The notes beneath the pieces were generated by a model, which was not told the DNA's origin, ran no database searches, and saw nothing but the letters and a program-made list of their open reading frames with translations. A program made the translations under genes and the position numbers. Below are positions 33,589-42,430 of a DNA stretch of 46,058 nucleotides, one piece after another (position 1 is the first letter of the stretch; each line of letters starts with the position of its first letter). Origin of the DNA: an archaeon (GTDB lineage Archaea; Thermoproteota; Nitrososphaeria; Nitrososphaerales; Nitrosopumilaceae); NCBI GenBank assembly GCA_024276695.1, contig JAJRWR010000037.1:1-46058 (forward strand). Reading direction: 5' to 3'.

Positions 33589-34248
33589 ATGCTCTCTACC
33601 GGTTTACAAAAATTAGACAAATTCTTGTCAGGAGGAATTCCTGATGGAGTGGTTGTAGATATTTTTGGTGGAAATGGAACTGGAAAAACTCTTCTATTAT
33701 TACAATTACTGATTAATTCTATTAAAAATGGTGGAAATGTTTTGTATTTGGATACTACAGGTGGATTTAGACCTGAACGAATCTTAGAAATCCAAAAAGA
33801 ATCTAAAATTGACATGAATTTACTTGAAAAAATCACTGTATCTAGAATTACAAATACATCCGAACAAATCAAATCAATTTCCAATTTAAAAGAAAGTAAT
33901 TTTTCTTTAATAGTAATTGATAACATTACAGATTTATTTTCTTACGAGTATAAAAATAATGAATCAACTTTTGAAAAAAACTCTTTATTTATGAAATACA
34001 TGTATCATCTCTCTAATTTTGCAATCACAAAAAAAATTCCGATTGTTTTTACTAATATGATAAGAAATTTGGAAGATAAAGAAATTGAAAATATGCAAGG
34101 TGCTATTGATCCTTTTACACATATCAAAATTCATATTTTTAAAAATTTATCTAAATTCAATGGCCAAATTTATTGGGCATTAAAAAATGAGAATTTTTCT
34201 TACACAATTAATAAAATTGGACTATCTGATAATACTGAAGATTTTTAA
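33589..34248 (+). CDS. RecA-superfamily ATPase, RadB-like
   Basis: Small RecA/RadA paralogue of archaea (219 residues), thought to assist recombination. Walker A is GGNGTGKT (27-34) and Walker B is LIVID (107-111). LYLDTTGGFRPERI is the conserved segment after Walker A. There is no N-terminal helix-hairpin-helix domain, which separates it from RadA, and no second KaiC copy. ATG start. It is divergent from the LSm gene and sits upstream of the Lhr helicase, a DNA-repair context. Confidence 0.8.
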   Translation: MLSTGLQKLDKFLSGGIPDGVVVDIFGGNGTGKTLLLLQLLINSIKNGGNVLYLDTTGGFRPERILEIQKESKIDMNLLEKITVSRITNTSEQIKSISNLKESNFSLIVIDNITDLFSYEYKNNESTFEKNSLFMKYMYHLSNFAITKKIPIVFTNMIRNLEDKEIENMQGAIDPFTHIKIHIFKNLSKFNGQIYWALKNENFSYTINKIGLSDNTEDF

Positions 34249-34270
34249 CGGTCAATTATAGAGTTATGCA

Positions 34271-34390
34271 ATGGCAGGAATTTTTGATTCAATTCCAATA
34301 ATCACTGTAGTTTTATTTGCACTTGGACTAGTCGGTATAATCATTTATGAAAGATCACGATCAAATAATACAGTCAAATCAACTTCTTGA
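34271..34390 (+). CDS. 39-residue single-span membrane microprotein
   Basis: ATG start, encoding MAGIFDSIPIITVVLFALGL, then VGIIIYERSRSNN and a TGA at 34388-34390. One hydrophobic helix spans about residues 9-25, followed by a basic, polar tail, so it would lie N-out or N-in in the membrane with a cytoplasmic tail. It lies 22 bp after the RadB-like gene and overlaps the start of the Lhr gene by 44 bp. Not a recognised family; the clear helix and ATG make it plausible, but no homology is claimed. Confidence 0.5.
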   Translation: MAGIFDSIPIITVVLFALGLVGIIIYERSRSNNTVKSTS

Positions 34391-36893
34391 TTCTTTATTT
34401 GGAAAATTTGGATTTTCTAAATTAACTGAAATTCAAAAAAAAGCCTCACCAATAATTTTACAAAAAAAAGATTGTCTTGTTATTGCCCCTACAGGTTCAG
34501 GAAAAACTGAATGTTCAGTTATACCTATTTTTTCACTTTTAAAAAATTCAAGAAAAACTGGAAAAATCAAAGCTCTTTACATTACTCCTTTGAGAGCATT
34601 AAATCGTGATGTCTTTCGAAGAATTACAAAATATGCTCGTGAGAATGAATTAACTATTGAAATTCGTCATGGCGACACTAGTCAAAAAGATAGAAAAAAA
34701 ATTACTGAAAATCCCCCAGATATTCTAATCACTACACCTGAAACTTTGGTGATTCTTTTGACGCAGCTAAAAATGCTTAGTGCATTATCTGATTTAGAAT
34801 GGATAGTAATTGATGAAGTTCACGAATTATTATCTAGTGAAAGAGGCTCTCAACTATCATTAAGTATTGAAAGGCTAGAATTAAACTCCAAATATCCACT
34901 TTCAAAAGTTGGATTATCTGCAACTGTTGGAAATTTTATTGAAGCAGGAAAATTTGTTGTAGGAACCAAGCGTAAATGTGAAATAATTAGAGATACATCT
35001 GTAAGAAAATATGATGTAGAAATAAAATATGTCAATGGAACAATTTCAGATGTAGGAGAAAAAATCATTGAATATGTATTAGAATTAAACTTGGATTCTC
35101 CTATTCTTCTTTTTACTAATACTAGAGGAGAATCTGAGTTTTTAGCATCAATATTAAGACAAAAGTCATCTATTCCAATAGAATTACATCATGGTTCTCT
35201 ATCAAAAGAAGTTAGGGAAGAAACTGAATTAACTCTGCGTGAGGGAAAGCGCGGTATTGTAGTATGTACATCTTCACTAGAATTAGGATTAGATATTGGT
35301 TCAGTTGAATTAGTAATCCATTATGGATCTCCAAGACAAGTTTCAAAATTTGTACAAAGAATTGGTAGAAGTAAACATAATCGAGATGAATCCGCACAAG
35401 GATTGATTATCACAAATAACCCTGATGATGAATTTGAAGCACAAGCAATCCTTGATCGAATCCAAGAAGGTTCTATTGAAGAACAAAAAATTCATGATGG
35501 TTCCCTTGATGTTTTAGCACATCATTTAGTTGGATTATCAATGCAAATCGGTGAAATTTCAGTTAATCAAGCTTTTGAATTAGTAACAAAAGCATATCCA
35601 TTTAGAAATTTAAAAATTGAAGATCTAATGGATGTCTTAGATTTACTTGATTCAAACTATCTGATATTTTTTGATAGAACAAAAATGACTTATTGGAAAA
35701 AAGGCCGTTCATTCAAATATTATTTTGAAAATCTTTCAACTATTCCTGATATTCTTAAATTCAAAGTTTTTGATAGTGTTGGAAAAAAAATTATTGGATC
35801 TTTAGATCAAAGATTTGTAGGTGATTTTGGAGATTCAGGAAATATTTTTGTGTTAAAAGGCTCTCAATGGAGAATTCTTAATGTTGATGAAAAATCATTT
35901 AGTGTAAATGTTGAGCCCTTTATAGGAGGTGAAATTACTATACCATATTGGGAAGGAGAAAATATTCCAATTGATTATAAAACTGCGCGTAAAGTGGGAA
36001 ATTTTCGAAGCAAGGTCAAAAATGGAAATATTACTTTAATCAATAAAATAATCGAAAAATTAAATTTTGATGTAATTCCTGATGAAAACAATATTGTAAT
36101 TGAATCAAATAGATCTCAAGGTTCAATTGTAATTCATTCATGTTTAGGAACCAAAATCAATTCTACACTATCCACATTACTATCTTCTATGCTTTCATCA
36201 ATGTTGGGTTCAGTTGTTGATTCTAGATCTGATGGATATAGAATTGTTTTATCTTCGAGATCTAGAATCTCTGAAAAACTTTTCTTGGAAGTTCTAAAAG
36301 ATGATTATGATTTACAATCTATTGTTAGTGCATCGCTAACTGGAACTCATAATATTAATTGGAAGACATGGTGTGTTGCAAAAAAATTTGGAGTGGTTGG
36401 TAGAGGTGCAATATATGAAAGAAAATCTGCTCGATTTTTATATGAACGATATTCTAAAACAGCACTTGTACATGAAGCTCTTCGTGAATTATTCCATGAT
36501 AAATATGATCTTAAAAATTCTGAACAAACTCTAAAAAAGATCAAAGATAATGAAATTCATGTCATTTGGTTGGAAGTTGATGAATTTTCAAAATTAGCAG
36601 AACCAATTTTAGATCATACGGCAAAATATTATGCCTCACCTGCAAATCTTGACAAAGGAATTCTTGATCTTGTTAAAACCAGACTGGAAAAGACAAAGCA
36701 TCGTCTAGTTTGTGCTCGTTGTGGAAAATGGGAGCGTGTATTCCAAACATTTGAGGTAAAAGATTTACTGGTATGTCCATATTGTAAAGCGAGACAAATT
36801 ACTGCAACATATTATTCTGATTATGATTTACCAAAAATTATTCGAAAAAAACATGATGGAAAAAAACTGACTAGAGATGAAAAACAAGTTTGA
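34347..36893 (+). CDS. Lhr-type superfamily 2 helicase (C-terminus displaced by a frameshift)
   Basis: ATP-dependent 3'-5' helicase of the Lhr family, linked with DNA repair in archaea. Motif I is APTGSGKT (47-54), motif II DEVH (155-158) followed by ELLSSERGSQLSLSIERL, motif III SAT (190-192) and motif VI QRIGRSKH near 337-344. The middle contains a winged-helix/Lhr-core region. A zinc-binding pair CxxC (CARC near 790) and CPYC (near 810) lies near the end. Frame stops after residue 848 (KKLTRDEKQV). The family continues for about 70 more residues, which are encoded in the next frame (36877-37086). Confidence 0.92.
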   Translation: MKDHDQIIQSNQLLDSLFGKFGFSKLTEIQKKASPIILQKKDCLVIAPTGSGKTECSVIPIFSLLKNSRKTGKIKALYITPLRALNRDVFRRITKYARENELTIEIRHGDTSQKDRKKITENPPDILITTPETLVILLTQLKMLSALSDLEWIVIDEVHELLSSERGSQLSLSIERLELNSKYPLSKVGLSATVGNFIEAGKFVVGTKRKCEIIRDTSVRKYDVEIKYVNGTISDVGEKIIEYVLELNLDSPILLFTNTRGESEFLASILRQKSSIPIELHHGSLSKEVREETELTLREGKRGIVVCTSSLELGLDIGSVELVIHYGSPRQVSKFVQRIGRSKHNRDESAQGLIITNNPDDEFEAQAILDRIQEGSIEEQKIHDGSLDVLAHHLVGLSMQIGEISVNQAFELVTKAYPFRNLKIEDLMDVLDLLDSNYLIFFDRTKMTYWKKGRSFKYYFENLSTIPDILKFKVFDSVGKKIIGSLDQRFVGDFGDSGNIFVLKGSQWRILNVDEKSFSVNVEPFIGGEITIPYWEGENIPIDYKTARKVGNFRSKVKNGNITLINKIIEKLNFDVIPDENNIVIESNRSQGSIVIHSCLGTKINSTLSTLLSSMLSSMLGSVVDSRSDGYRIVLSSRSRISEKLFLEVLKDDYDLQSIVSASLTGTHNINWKTWCVAKKFGVVGRGAIYERKSARFLYERYSKTALVHEALRELFHDKYDLKNSEQTLKKIKDNEIHVIWLEVDEFSKLAEPILDHTAKYYASPANLDKGILDLVKTRLEKTKHRLVCARCGKWERVFQTFEVKDLLVCPYCKARQITATYYSDYDLPKIIRKKHDGKKLTRDEKQV

Positions 36894-37086
36894 TCGTGCC
36901 TGGAAAGTTGCATCTTTAGTTGAAAATTTTGGTAAAATTGCTATTACTGTAATATCTGGATACGGCGTTGGAGCAGATACAGCAGCTAGAATCTTGAGAA
37001 ACATGGTTGATGAAGAACATTTGTTCAAGCAAATCTATGAAGCAGAAAGACAGTATGTTGTAACTAGAGGTTTTTGGGATTCTTAG
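36877..37086 (+). pseudogene. Displaced C-terminal segment of the Lhr helicase
   Basis: This 69-codon frame encodes KNKFDRAWKVASLVENFGK, then VISGYGVGADTAARILRN and EAERQYVVTRGFWDS. It is the normal Lhr ending (…LAGRGVGPxTAARIL… …EAExxYxxTRxFW), which lacks its own function. It overlaps the helicase frame by 17 bp. Adding one A to the A5 run at 36880-36884 makes the helicase continue DEKNKFDRAW and gives a 917-residue protein. It is very unlikely to be a separate gene. Confidence 0.85.
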
Positions 37087-38480
37087 CTCTTCTTTGTAAT
37101 TTTAGAGAATGGCGTAACAAATAATTCTATTCTTCTTTCTAACCCAGCTTTTGCATTTAGTCCTGTAATGGAAATAATTTCACCTGGTTCACATTTGTCT
37201 ATAATTCTTGCTTGATTTCTCCAACCTTTAACCCAAATTTGTCCTGTATCATCTTCAACAAACATTTCTGAAAGTGCTATTGACTCTCCTGATTTTGTTT
37301 GGACCTCACGTCTTTCAGGTGCTTTTAATACAATTGCCTCAATACAATAATTTGTATCTACTTTGATTTCATTAATTTTTGTTCTGAGTTGAGATAGTGA
37401 AGGAATTGATTCATCATTATCTAATTTTCTTACAAAAGAATTTTCATCTAATGTAATTGAATTTCCATAAACTTTTGATGGCATACACTCTATTACATCT
37501 CCTTCTACACAGATACTAGTAGAATTTGAAAAATCACTTATGTTAAATAAATTCTTTTTATTGTCAACGGCCAAAATCATATTTTTACCATTTTCTGTTG
37601 GTGATATAGAAAGAACTCTAGTAATTACCGGCTCTGCCTCTTTACCTCCCTCAATCTCAATTATTGTTGCATCATTTCCATGAATTTCTAATCCTTGATT
37701 TCCTGATTTTACTCTGACACCTAGTAATCTCACTTTTGCTGATTGTGAAATCATATTTGGAATTGTAGATTCATCTTTACCCCATAACACTACTCTCATG
37801 ACACTTCCGTCTTTTCCCTTTAGTCTCATTCTTAGTGCTTTTCCAGGCATGCCACGGGAATTTGTAAATTCCATTCCGCTAATTACGCCATCAATAGTTC
37901 CTGAAACTACTAGATCTTTTTGCCCTTCTTGAGATTCACTTACATCTTTTGTGATAGTATCGATAGTTGGAATTTTACTTGTTGTATCAGTAGTTTCTAT
38001 ATCTGATCCAGAACCAATGTTTATTGTTGGAGAACCATCAAGATCTGATTTAACATAAGCTTTAATAATTTTGATTAAATCTCCTGGTTTTAGATTTTCA
38101 ACTCCTGGAAGGTTTGCTTTTTCATCCCATAATTTTACACTAGCTGTAGAATTTACATCATATACGGTCATTGTTCGAAGATAAAATGGAGAACCATCTT
38201 TTCTGGAAAACTGTTTAGCAGGTGAAAGATTCAAAACTCTTGTTTCTAATGAAATTTCTTTTGCTCCGGCATATAGATCCTTCAAACTAATTTCAGTTTT
38301 TTGTGGCTCTGATAATGTAATTCCATAATCAGATGCAATTAAAAATAATGCTCCTTGATCAGTCAGATATCCGGCGCCAATTTTTTCCTTTTTATGTTTT
38401 ATTTGTTCTTCAATATTTGCCTTGGTCAATTCTGGTTTTTGTTCTAGAAATTTATTAATGAGATTTTCAAATTCTGACAA
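37083..38480 (-). CDS. Replication protein A-like single-stranded DNA-binding protein
   Basis: Single-stranded DNA-binding protein with tandem OB folds. Residues 1-45 form a helical N-terminus (INKFLEQKPELTKANIEEQI). Three OB-fold modules follow: about 65-165 (SLKDLYAGAKEISLETRVLNLSP...VKLWDEKA), about 190-290 (DLVVSGTIDGV...RVVLWGKDES) and about 385-460 (NYCIEAIVLKAPERREVQT...WVKGWRNQARI). I see no zinc-finger cysteines, unlike the euryarchaeal RPA forms with C-terminal zinc motifs. It converges on Lhr with a 4-bp overlap. Confidence 0.88.
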   Translation of the reverse strand: MSEFENLINKFLEQKPELTKANIEEQIKHKKEKIGAGYLTDQGALFLIASDYGITLSEPQKTEISLKDLYAGAKEISLETRVLNLSPAKQFSRKDGSPFYLRTMTVYDVNSTASVKLWDEKANLPGVENLKPGDLIKIIKAYVKSDLDGSPTINIGSGSDIETTDTTSKIPTIDTITKDVSESQEGQKDLVVSGTIDGVISGMEFTNSRGMPGKALRMRLKGKDGSVMRVVLWGKDESTIPNMISQSAKVRLLGVRVKSGNQGLEIHGNDATIIEIEGGKEAEPVITRVLSISPTENGKNMILAVDNKKNLFNISDFSNSTSICVEGDVIECMPSKVYGNSITLDENSFVRKLDNDESIPSLSQLRTKINEIKVDTNYCIEAIVLKAPERREVQTKSGESIALSEMFVEDDTGQIWVKGWRNQARIIDKCEPGEIISITGLNAKAGLERRIELFVTPFSKITKKS

Positions 38481-38702
38481 TTCATTTGTGATAAACTTGT
38501 TCTATTAATAAAAATTTCATTCTCTTGATAATTTTATTTTTTTGTAAAATGATCGCTTAATTAGAATTTTCTCATATTTTCAAAAAATAATATTATTGTT
38601 TTACTTATTTTCTACATGTTTTATCTTGATTAATTCACTTCTTCCAAAAAATATCCTCATTTATCTCACTAACTAAATTAATAGGAAGATCGCAGTTTTG
38701 TT

Positions 38703-39650
38703 ATGTTATGTATTGAGGTTAACCATCTTTCAAAATTATATGGCTCTGTTCATGCAGTAAATGATCTTGTTTTATCTGTAAAATCAGGTCAGGTTTTTGG
38801 ATTTTTGGGTCCAAATGGAGCAGGAAAATCAACTACAATCAAACTTCTTACTACTCTTATCACGCCTTCAAGTGGATCATTATCTATTTTGGGTGTTGAT
38901 GCTGTCTCAAATCCCCTTCAAATTCGTCATAAAATTGGTGTAGTTTTACAACAGCCTAGTTATGAACCTACATTATCTGTTGAAAAATCTCTTGACAAAT
39001 ATGGAATGATGTGGGATGTTCCAAAAATTGAACGTAAAAAAAGGATGGAACAACTATTGATAGATTTTGATCTAATTGAAATTCGTAAAAAAAGAAATGA
39101 AGATCTGTCACTTGGTCAAAGAAGAAGAGTACAGGTTGCACGAGAATTTATGCATGATATGGAATTATTATTTTTAGATGAACCAACAGTAGGATTAGAT
39201 CCTAGTGCTAGAAGAAAATTATTAGATTATTTAAAAAATAAAGTTAAAACTGGTTTAACGATTTTTTATACCACACATATTCTATCTGAGGCAGAATATC
39301 TTTGTGATCAAATAGCTATTATTGATAAAGGTAAAATTGTTACTGTTGATTCTCCAGATGCTTTAAAAAATAGATTTGGAAAAGAAAAAACCATTAAAAT
39401 TCATTTGTTAAAAAAACAATCAAAAGTTATCTCTCTTTTGTCTGGAATCCAAGATTGTAAAATTGATTTTGAAACTGGAACTGATATTGTAATTCATTCA
39501 GAACAATCAGAATTAGTCTTGTTACAAGTTTTAAAAATACTTAATGATAATAAAATTGAAATAGAAGATCTATCAGCTGTACCAACAAATTTTGAAGAGA
39601 TCTTTTTAAACATGATGAGAGAAAATGCATCCGATAATCAGACTAGTTAA
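38703..39650 (+). CDS. ABC transporter ATP-binding protein (DrrA-like)
   Basis: ATPase subunit of an ABC-2 type exporter. Walker A GPNGAGKST (36-44), Q-loop VVLQQPSYEPTLSV (80-93), signature LSLGQRRR (135-142), Walker B LLFLDE (155-160), and H-loop TTHILSEAEYL. The final 100 residues form the regulatory extension of the DrrA group. A 222-bp gap with AT-rich DNA and no visible gene precedes it. It overlaps the permease gene by 26 bp. The transported substrate cannot be told from sequence. Confidence 0.92.
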   Translation: MLCIEVNHLSKLYGSVHAVNDLVLSVKSGQVFGFLGPNGAGKSTTIKLLTTLITPSSGSLSILGVDAVSNPLQIRHKIGVVLQQPSYEPTLSVEKSLDKYGMMWDVPKIERKKRMEQLLIDFDLIEIRKKRNEDLSLGQRRRVQVAREFMHDMELLFLDEPTVGLDPSARRKLLDYLKNKVKTGLTIFYTTHILSEAEYLCDQIAIIDKGKIVTVDSPDALKNRFGKEKTIKIHLLKKQSKVISLLSGIQDCKIDFETGTDIVIHSEQSELVLLQVLKILNDNKIEIEDLSAVPTNFEEIFLNMMRENASDNQTS

Positions 39651-40386
39651 TAGAAATCTTACGATTTCTCTCAATCCTGGATTTTTAATCTGGCAAGTAA
39701 TTTTTCCTTTAATCTATATTTTTGTAGCAGGATTTGCTTATGCACCATTGATCAACGCTGTTCCATTTGGAGGTAAAGATCTTGATTATCCTGCATTTTT
39801 AGCATCAGGGATGATTGGATTTAATATAATGAATAGTACTTTAATTTCTGGTATCATTATTTGGAATGATAGAAAACATGGAATGTTTGAACAAATCATG
39901 TCCGGTCCATTCACTAGAAGTCATTACATTCTTAGCAATATTTGTACAATAGGAATTATTGGATTAGTTAGTGCATCATTAATAGCAGTAGTTGGATACC
40001 CGGTATTTTTTGAATCTGTAGAATTTTCCCTAGTAACAATTCCAATAATCATTTTTGGAGCTATTACTGGCTCCGTGTTATTTGGTTCCCTAGCCTCAAT
40101 AATTTCCACTAGATTACGCTCAAGTGAAGGATTTAATGTAATTATTAACACTGTTTTTCTTTTCTTTGCTTTTGTTAGTACGGCATTTTATCCGGCAGGA
40201 GGTGCACCTGAACCATTACGAACAGCATTTTATCTAAATCCACTAACATACCTTGTTGATGTAATTAGGGCAGGAATTTTTGGAACTATTACTGAATTTG
40301 TAATGATTGAAATGATAATTCTTGTTGCCATTGCATCAGTATTGTTTGTAATTGCTTCTAGACTTTTAACAAAATTGGATTTTTAG
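39625..40386 (+). CDS. ABC-2 type transporter permease (DrrB-like)
   Basis: Membrane subunit paired with the ATPase upstream (26-bp overlap). Six hydrophobic helices fall near residues 20-45, 60-80, 105-130, 135-160, 170-190 and 225-245. The motif SGMIGFNIMNSTLISGI and the segment FYPAGGAPEPLRTAFYLNPLTYLVD are the hallmarks of the ABC-2/DrrB family. 253 residues. The pair probably exports a hydrophobic molecule or lipid; the substrate is unknown. Confidence 0.9.
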   Translation: MHPIIRLVNRNLTISLNPGFLIWQVIFPLIYIFVAGFAYAPLINAVPFGGKDLDYPAFLASGMIGFNIMNSTLISGIIIWNDRKHGMFEQIMSGPFTRSHYILSNICTIGIIGLVSASLIAVVGYPVFFESVEFSLVTIPIIIFGAITGSVLFGSLASIISTRLRSSEGFNVIINTVFLFFAFVSTAFYPAGGAPEPLRTAFYLNPLTYLVDVIRAGIFGTITEFVMIEMIILVAIASVLFVIASRLLTKLDF

Positions 40387-40394
40387 AATTTAAA

Positions 40395-41132
40395 TTATTT
40401 TTCATATTTTTCGTACATTTCATTGATTTTTTTAACCATATCTAGATCCTTATAGTCTATCAAATTTAGATTGGGAATTACACAATGCCCTTCAATAACT
40501 CCTGGATACATTTTGGGTCTATTTCCTAAGTTTTCATGAATCTCATCTGCAAATTTCCACATTTCATCAAAGTCAACGCCCTCTTTTTCACAAATCATTT
40601 TTGTTATTTGTGCATAATTGATTAACCATCCATAATAGGTAGTATCAACTAGTATCTTTGCTAATTCTGCAGTTTTTGTTGTTGACATCCAATCTATTTT
40701 TTCAAATCTATTTTCTAAATCAATTTTTATTTTAGGTTCTATGTTTTTTTCATCTGAAGAAATAAATTTTGTATATTTTTTTATATCATCTAAAAACCTT
40801 CTATGTACTCCACGAACTGGTGAATATAAAACTGAGACTTGAGACTTCTCCTGAATCATTTTTGTGGTTCCAGGTTTTACAGTAGAATGTATTAGAACAA
40901 CTTTTAATCCATTAATCTTATTGATCCAATTCACTGTAATGTCTACAAAATCTGGTAATTCTCCTGGTAAGCAAACATGAAGATATTCAGGATTTTTAAT
41001 TTGTCCATTCTCAGAATAATTTTTGCATTTTGAAGTATCAACATCAATTCCTATACTATCAAAATTTCGTTCTTCAAGAAGGTGAAATAATGTATCTCCA
41101 ACTTCTCCCATTCCTAAAATAATATCAGTCAT
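40395..41132 (-). CDS. UDP-glucose/GDP-mannose dehydrogenase-like protein, short form
   Basis: Rossmann protein with the dinucleotide loop LGMGEVGDTLFHLL (6-19) and VVLIHSTVKPGTT (about 78-90). The central helix region AELAKILVDTTYYGWLINYAQITKMICEKEGVDF matches the dimer domain of nucleotide-sugar dehydrogenases. A cysteine sits in the position of the catalytic one (EGHCVIPN, near 212-219), but the surrounding sequence differs from GGxCxPKD. The C-terminal UDP-binding domain is absent (245 residues against about 430). It may act on a different substrate or be non-catalytic. It ends 8 bp after the convergent ABC permease. Confidence 0.65.
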   Translation of the reverse strand: MTDIILGMGEVGDTLFHLLEERNFDSIGIDVDTSKCKNYSENGQIKNPEYLHVCLPGELPDFVDITVNWINKINGLKVVLIHSTVKPGTTKMIQEKSQVSVLYSPVRGVHRRFLDDIKKYTKFISSDEKNIEPKIKIDLENRFEKIDWMSTTKTAELAKILVDTTYYGWLINYAQITKMICEKEGVDFDEMWKFADEIHENLGNRPKMYPGVIEGHCVIPNLNLIDYKDLDMVKKINEMYEKYEK

Positions 41133-41199
41133 TATGCCTAATTTCAGAAAAACTATCTATGATATATTGGTGTTACAAAATCAAATTTTTTTAAAAAAG

Positions 41200-41272
41200 T
41201 AGCCCGGCCCAGACTCGAACTGGGGTCAAAGGCTTCAAAGGCCTCTATGCTTGACCGCTACACTACCGGGCT
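41200..41272 (-). tRNA. tRNA-Gln (anticodon TTG)
   Basis: On the minus strand the 7-bp acceptor stem AGCCCGG/CCGGGCT, anticodon stem GAGGC/GCCTT (one G-U pair) with loop CTTTGAA, and T arm CCCAG-TTCGAGT-CTGGG all pair. The anticodon TTG reads CAA. Discriminator A; CCA is not encoded. No intron is seen. Confidence 0.9.
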
Positions 41273-41341
41273 GCTAAATCGAGCACTCGCATTCCCTTAA
41301 TGAACTTTTTATTTGAATTTGGTTAATAAAACAAAAATTCT

Positions 41342-42367
41342 CTATTCTTCAATTATCTTAATTAATCTTTGAATAGGATCTTCCATCTGCTTTCTAATTG
41401 TTTCAGCTCTTTTTTGATTATTGTTGTTTGATTCAAAAATTTTCTTTATGTATTTTGCAATTTTATTTGGATTTGTTTCCCTTTTAACTAGATATTTTTT
41501 CACCAGGAAATTTTCAATTATATTTGGAATAGCATTATATGAAATTGTAGGAATTCCCATTAATGCAGATTCTGCAGTCATTGTTCCACCCGATCCAATA
41601 AAAATATCTGTATTTTTTAACAAATGTTTTCCATCATATGACATTTTTACAATTTTTACTCTTTTATCAATTATTTTTTGTAAATTTTCAATTTGTTTAG
41701 TATATCTTCCTAAAACCACAATATTCTCATTTTCAAATTCATTTGCAACTTTTTTTATTATTGGGACTATTTTACTAGATTTTGATGTGTATGATGCCTC
41801 TCTTTCTTCTATTCTTATCAAAATATTCTTTTTATTGTTATTTTTAAATGGTAATTTTGCATTTTGGTTTATTTTTCTCTGCATAGTAACAACTGCATCA
41901 ATTGCTTTGTATTGTATAATATTTTTTTCATCAATTCCATATCTTGAAAATTCTTTTTTTGAAATTGCATATGGAGTTAACAATTTTTGAATTAATGGTA
42001 ATGTTAATCGCATTACTGCATCAGCGTGTGGAGAATCACAAAATGCTACATGTTTTATTCCTAATCCAAATGCAATCCTTGCTGCTTCTGGAGAACAAAA
42101 ACTAATAACAATATCAGGTGAAAATGCCTCAATTTTCCTAGATAGTTTCTCCATTCTATCAATACTGGCTTTGAGTTTACTTTTCTTGTCTCCTCCTCCA
42201 TATTTTCCAACAAAAACAAGGTCAAAATTACGTATTTTTGCTAATTTTGAAACTTCTTCATAATCTCTTGAAGTACACAAAAGATCATATTTTTTCCCTA
42301 ATTTTTCAATTATTGGTTCAGAAAACAATAATTGTTTTGGTGTTAGAATATCTATCCAAATTTTCAA
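41342..42367 (-). CDS. DUF354 family protein (glycosyltransferase-like)
   Basis: The MKIWIDILTPKQLLFSEPI opening and the sugar-nucleotide-binding type segments DIFIGSGGTMTAESALMGIP (about 255-275) match the DUF354 (COG1817) family, which has a GT-B fold like MurG/UDP-GlcNAc 2-epimerase. The N-terminal half binds an acceptor (FSPDIVISFCSPEAARIAFG). 341 residues. It probably makes or edits a surface glycan; the exact sugar is not known. It stands near two Rossmann proteins (40395 and 42431), a plausible glycan-precursor setting. Confidence 0.85.
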   Translation of the reverse strand: MKIWIDILTPKQLLFSEPIIEKLGKKYDLLCTSRDYEEVSKLAKIRNFDLVFVGKYGGGDKKSKLKASIDRMEKLSRKIEAFSPDIVISFCSPEAARIAFGLGIKHVAFCDSPHADAVMRLTLPLIQKLLTPYAISKKEFSRYGIDEKNIIQYKAIDAVVTMQRKINQNAKLPFKNNNKKNILIRIEEREASYTSKSSKIVPIIKKVANEFENENIVVLGRYTKQIENLQKIIDKRVKIVKMSYDGKHLLKNTDIFIGSGGTMTAESALMGIPTISYNAIPNIIENFLVKKYLVKRETNPNKIAKYIKKIFESNNNNQKRAETIRKQMEDPIQRLIKIIEE

Positions 42368-42430
42368 GTAATTTCCTAATTATGGTAAGTTCAATAAGTT
42401 TTTCTTAGTCTAATACTAGCTGTAAATGTA

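Noticed and set aside
33447-33926. 159-codon minus-strand frame across the LSm/RadB-like divergent region
   Set aside because: Most of it is antisense to the RadB-like gene. Only its last 23 codons, after the Shine-Dalgarno, merit attention and are reported separately.
36877-37086. Separate 69-residue gene after the helicase
   Set aside because: It matches the normal C-terminal part of Lhr and continues in frame once one A is restored; an independent gene is not needed.
41421-41990. 189-codon open frame antisense to the DUF354 gene
   Set aside because: Phe/Ile-rich composition from complementing a Lys/Asn-rich gene; no start context and no recognised motif.
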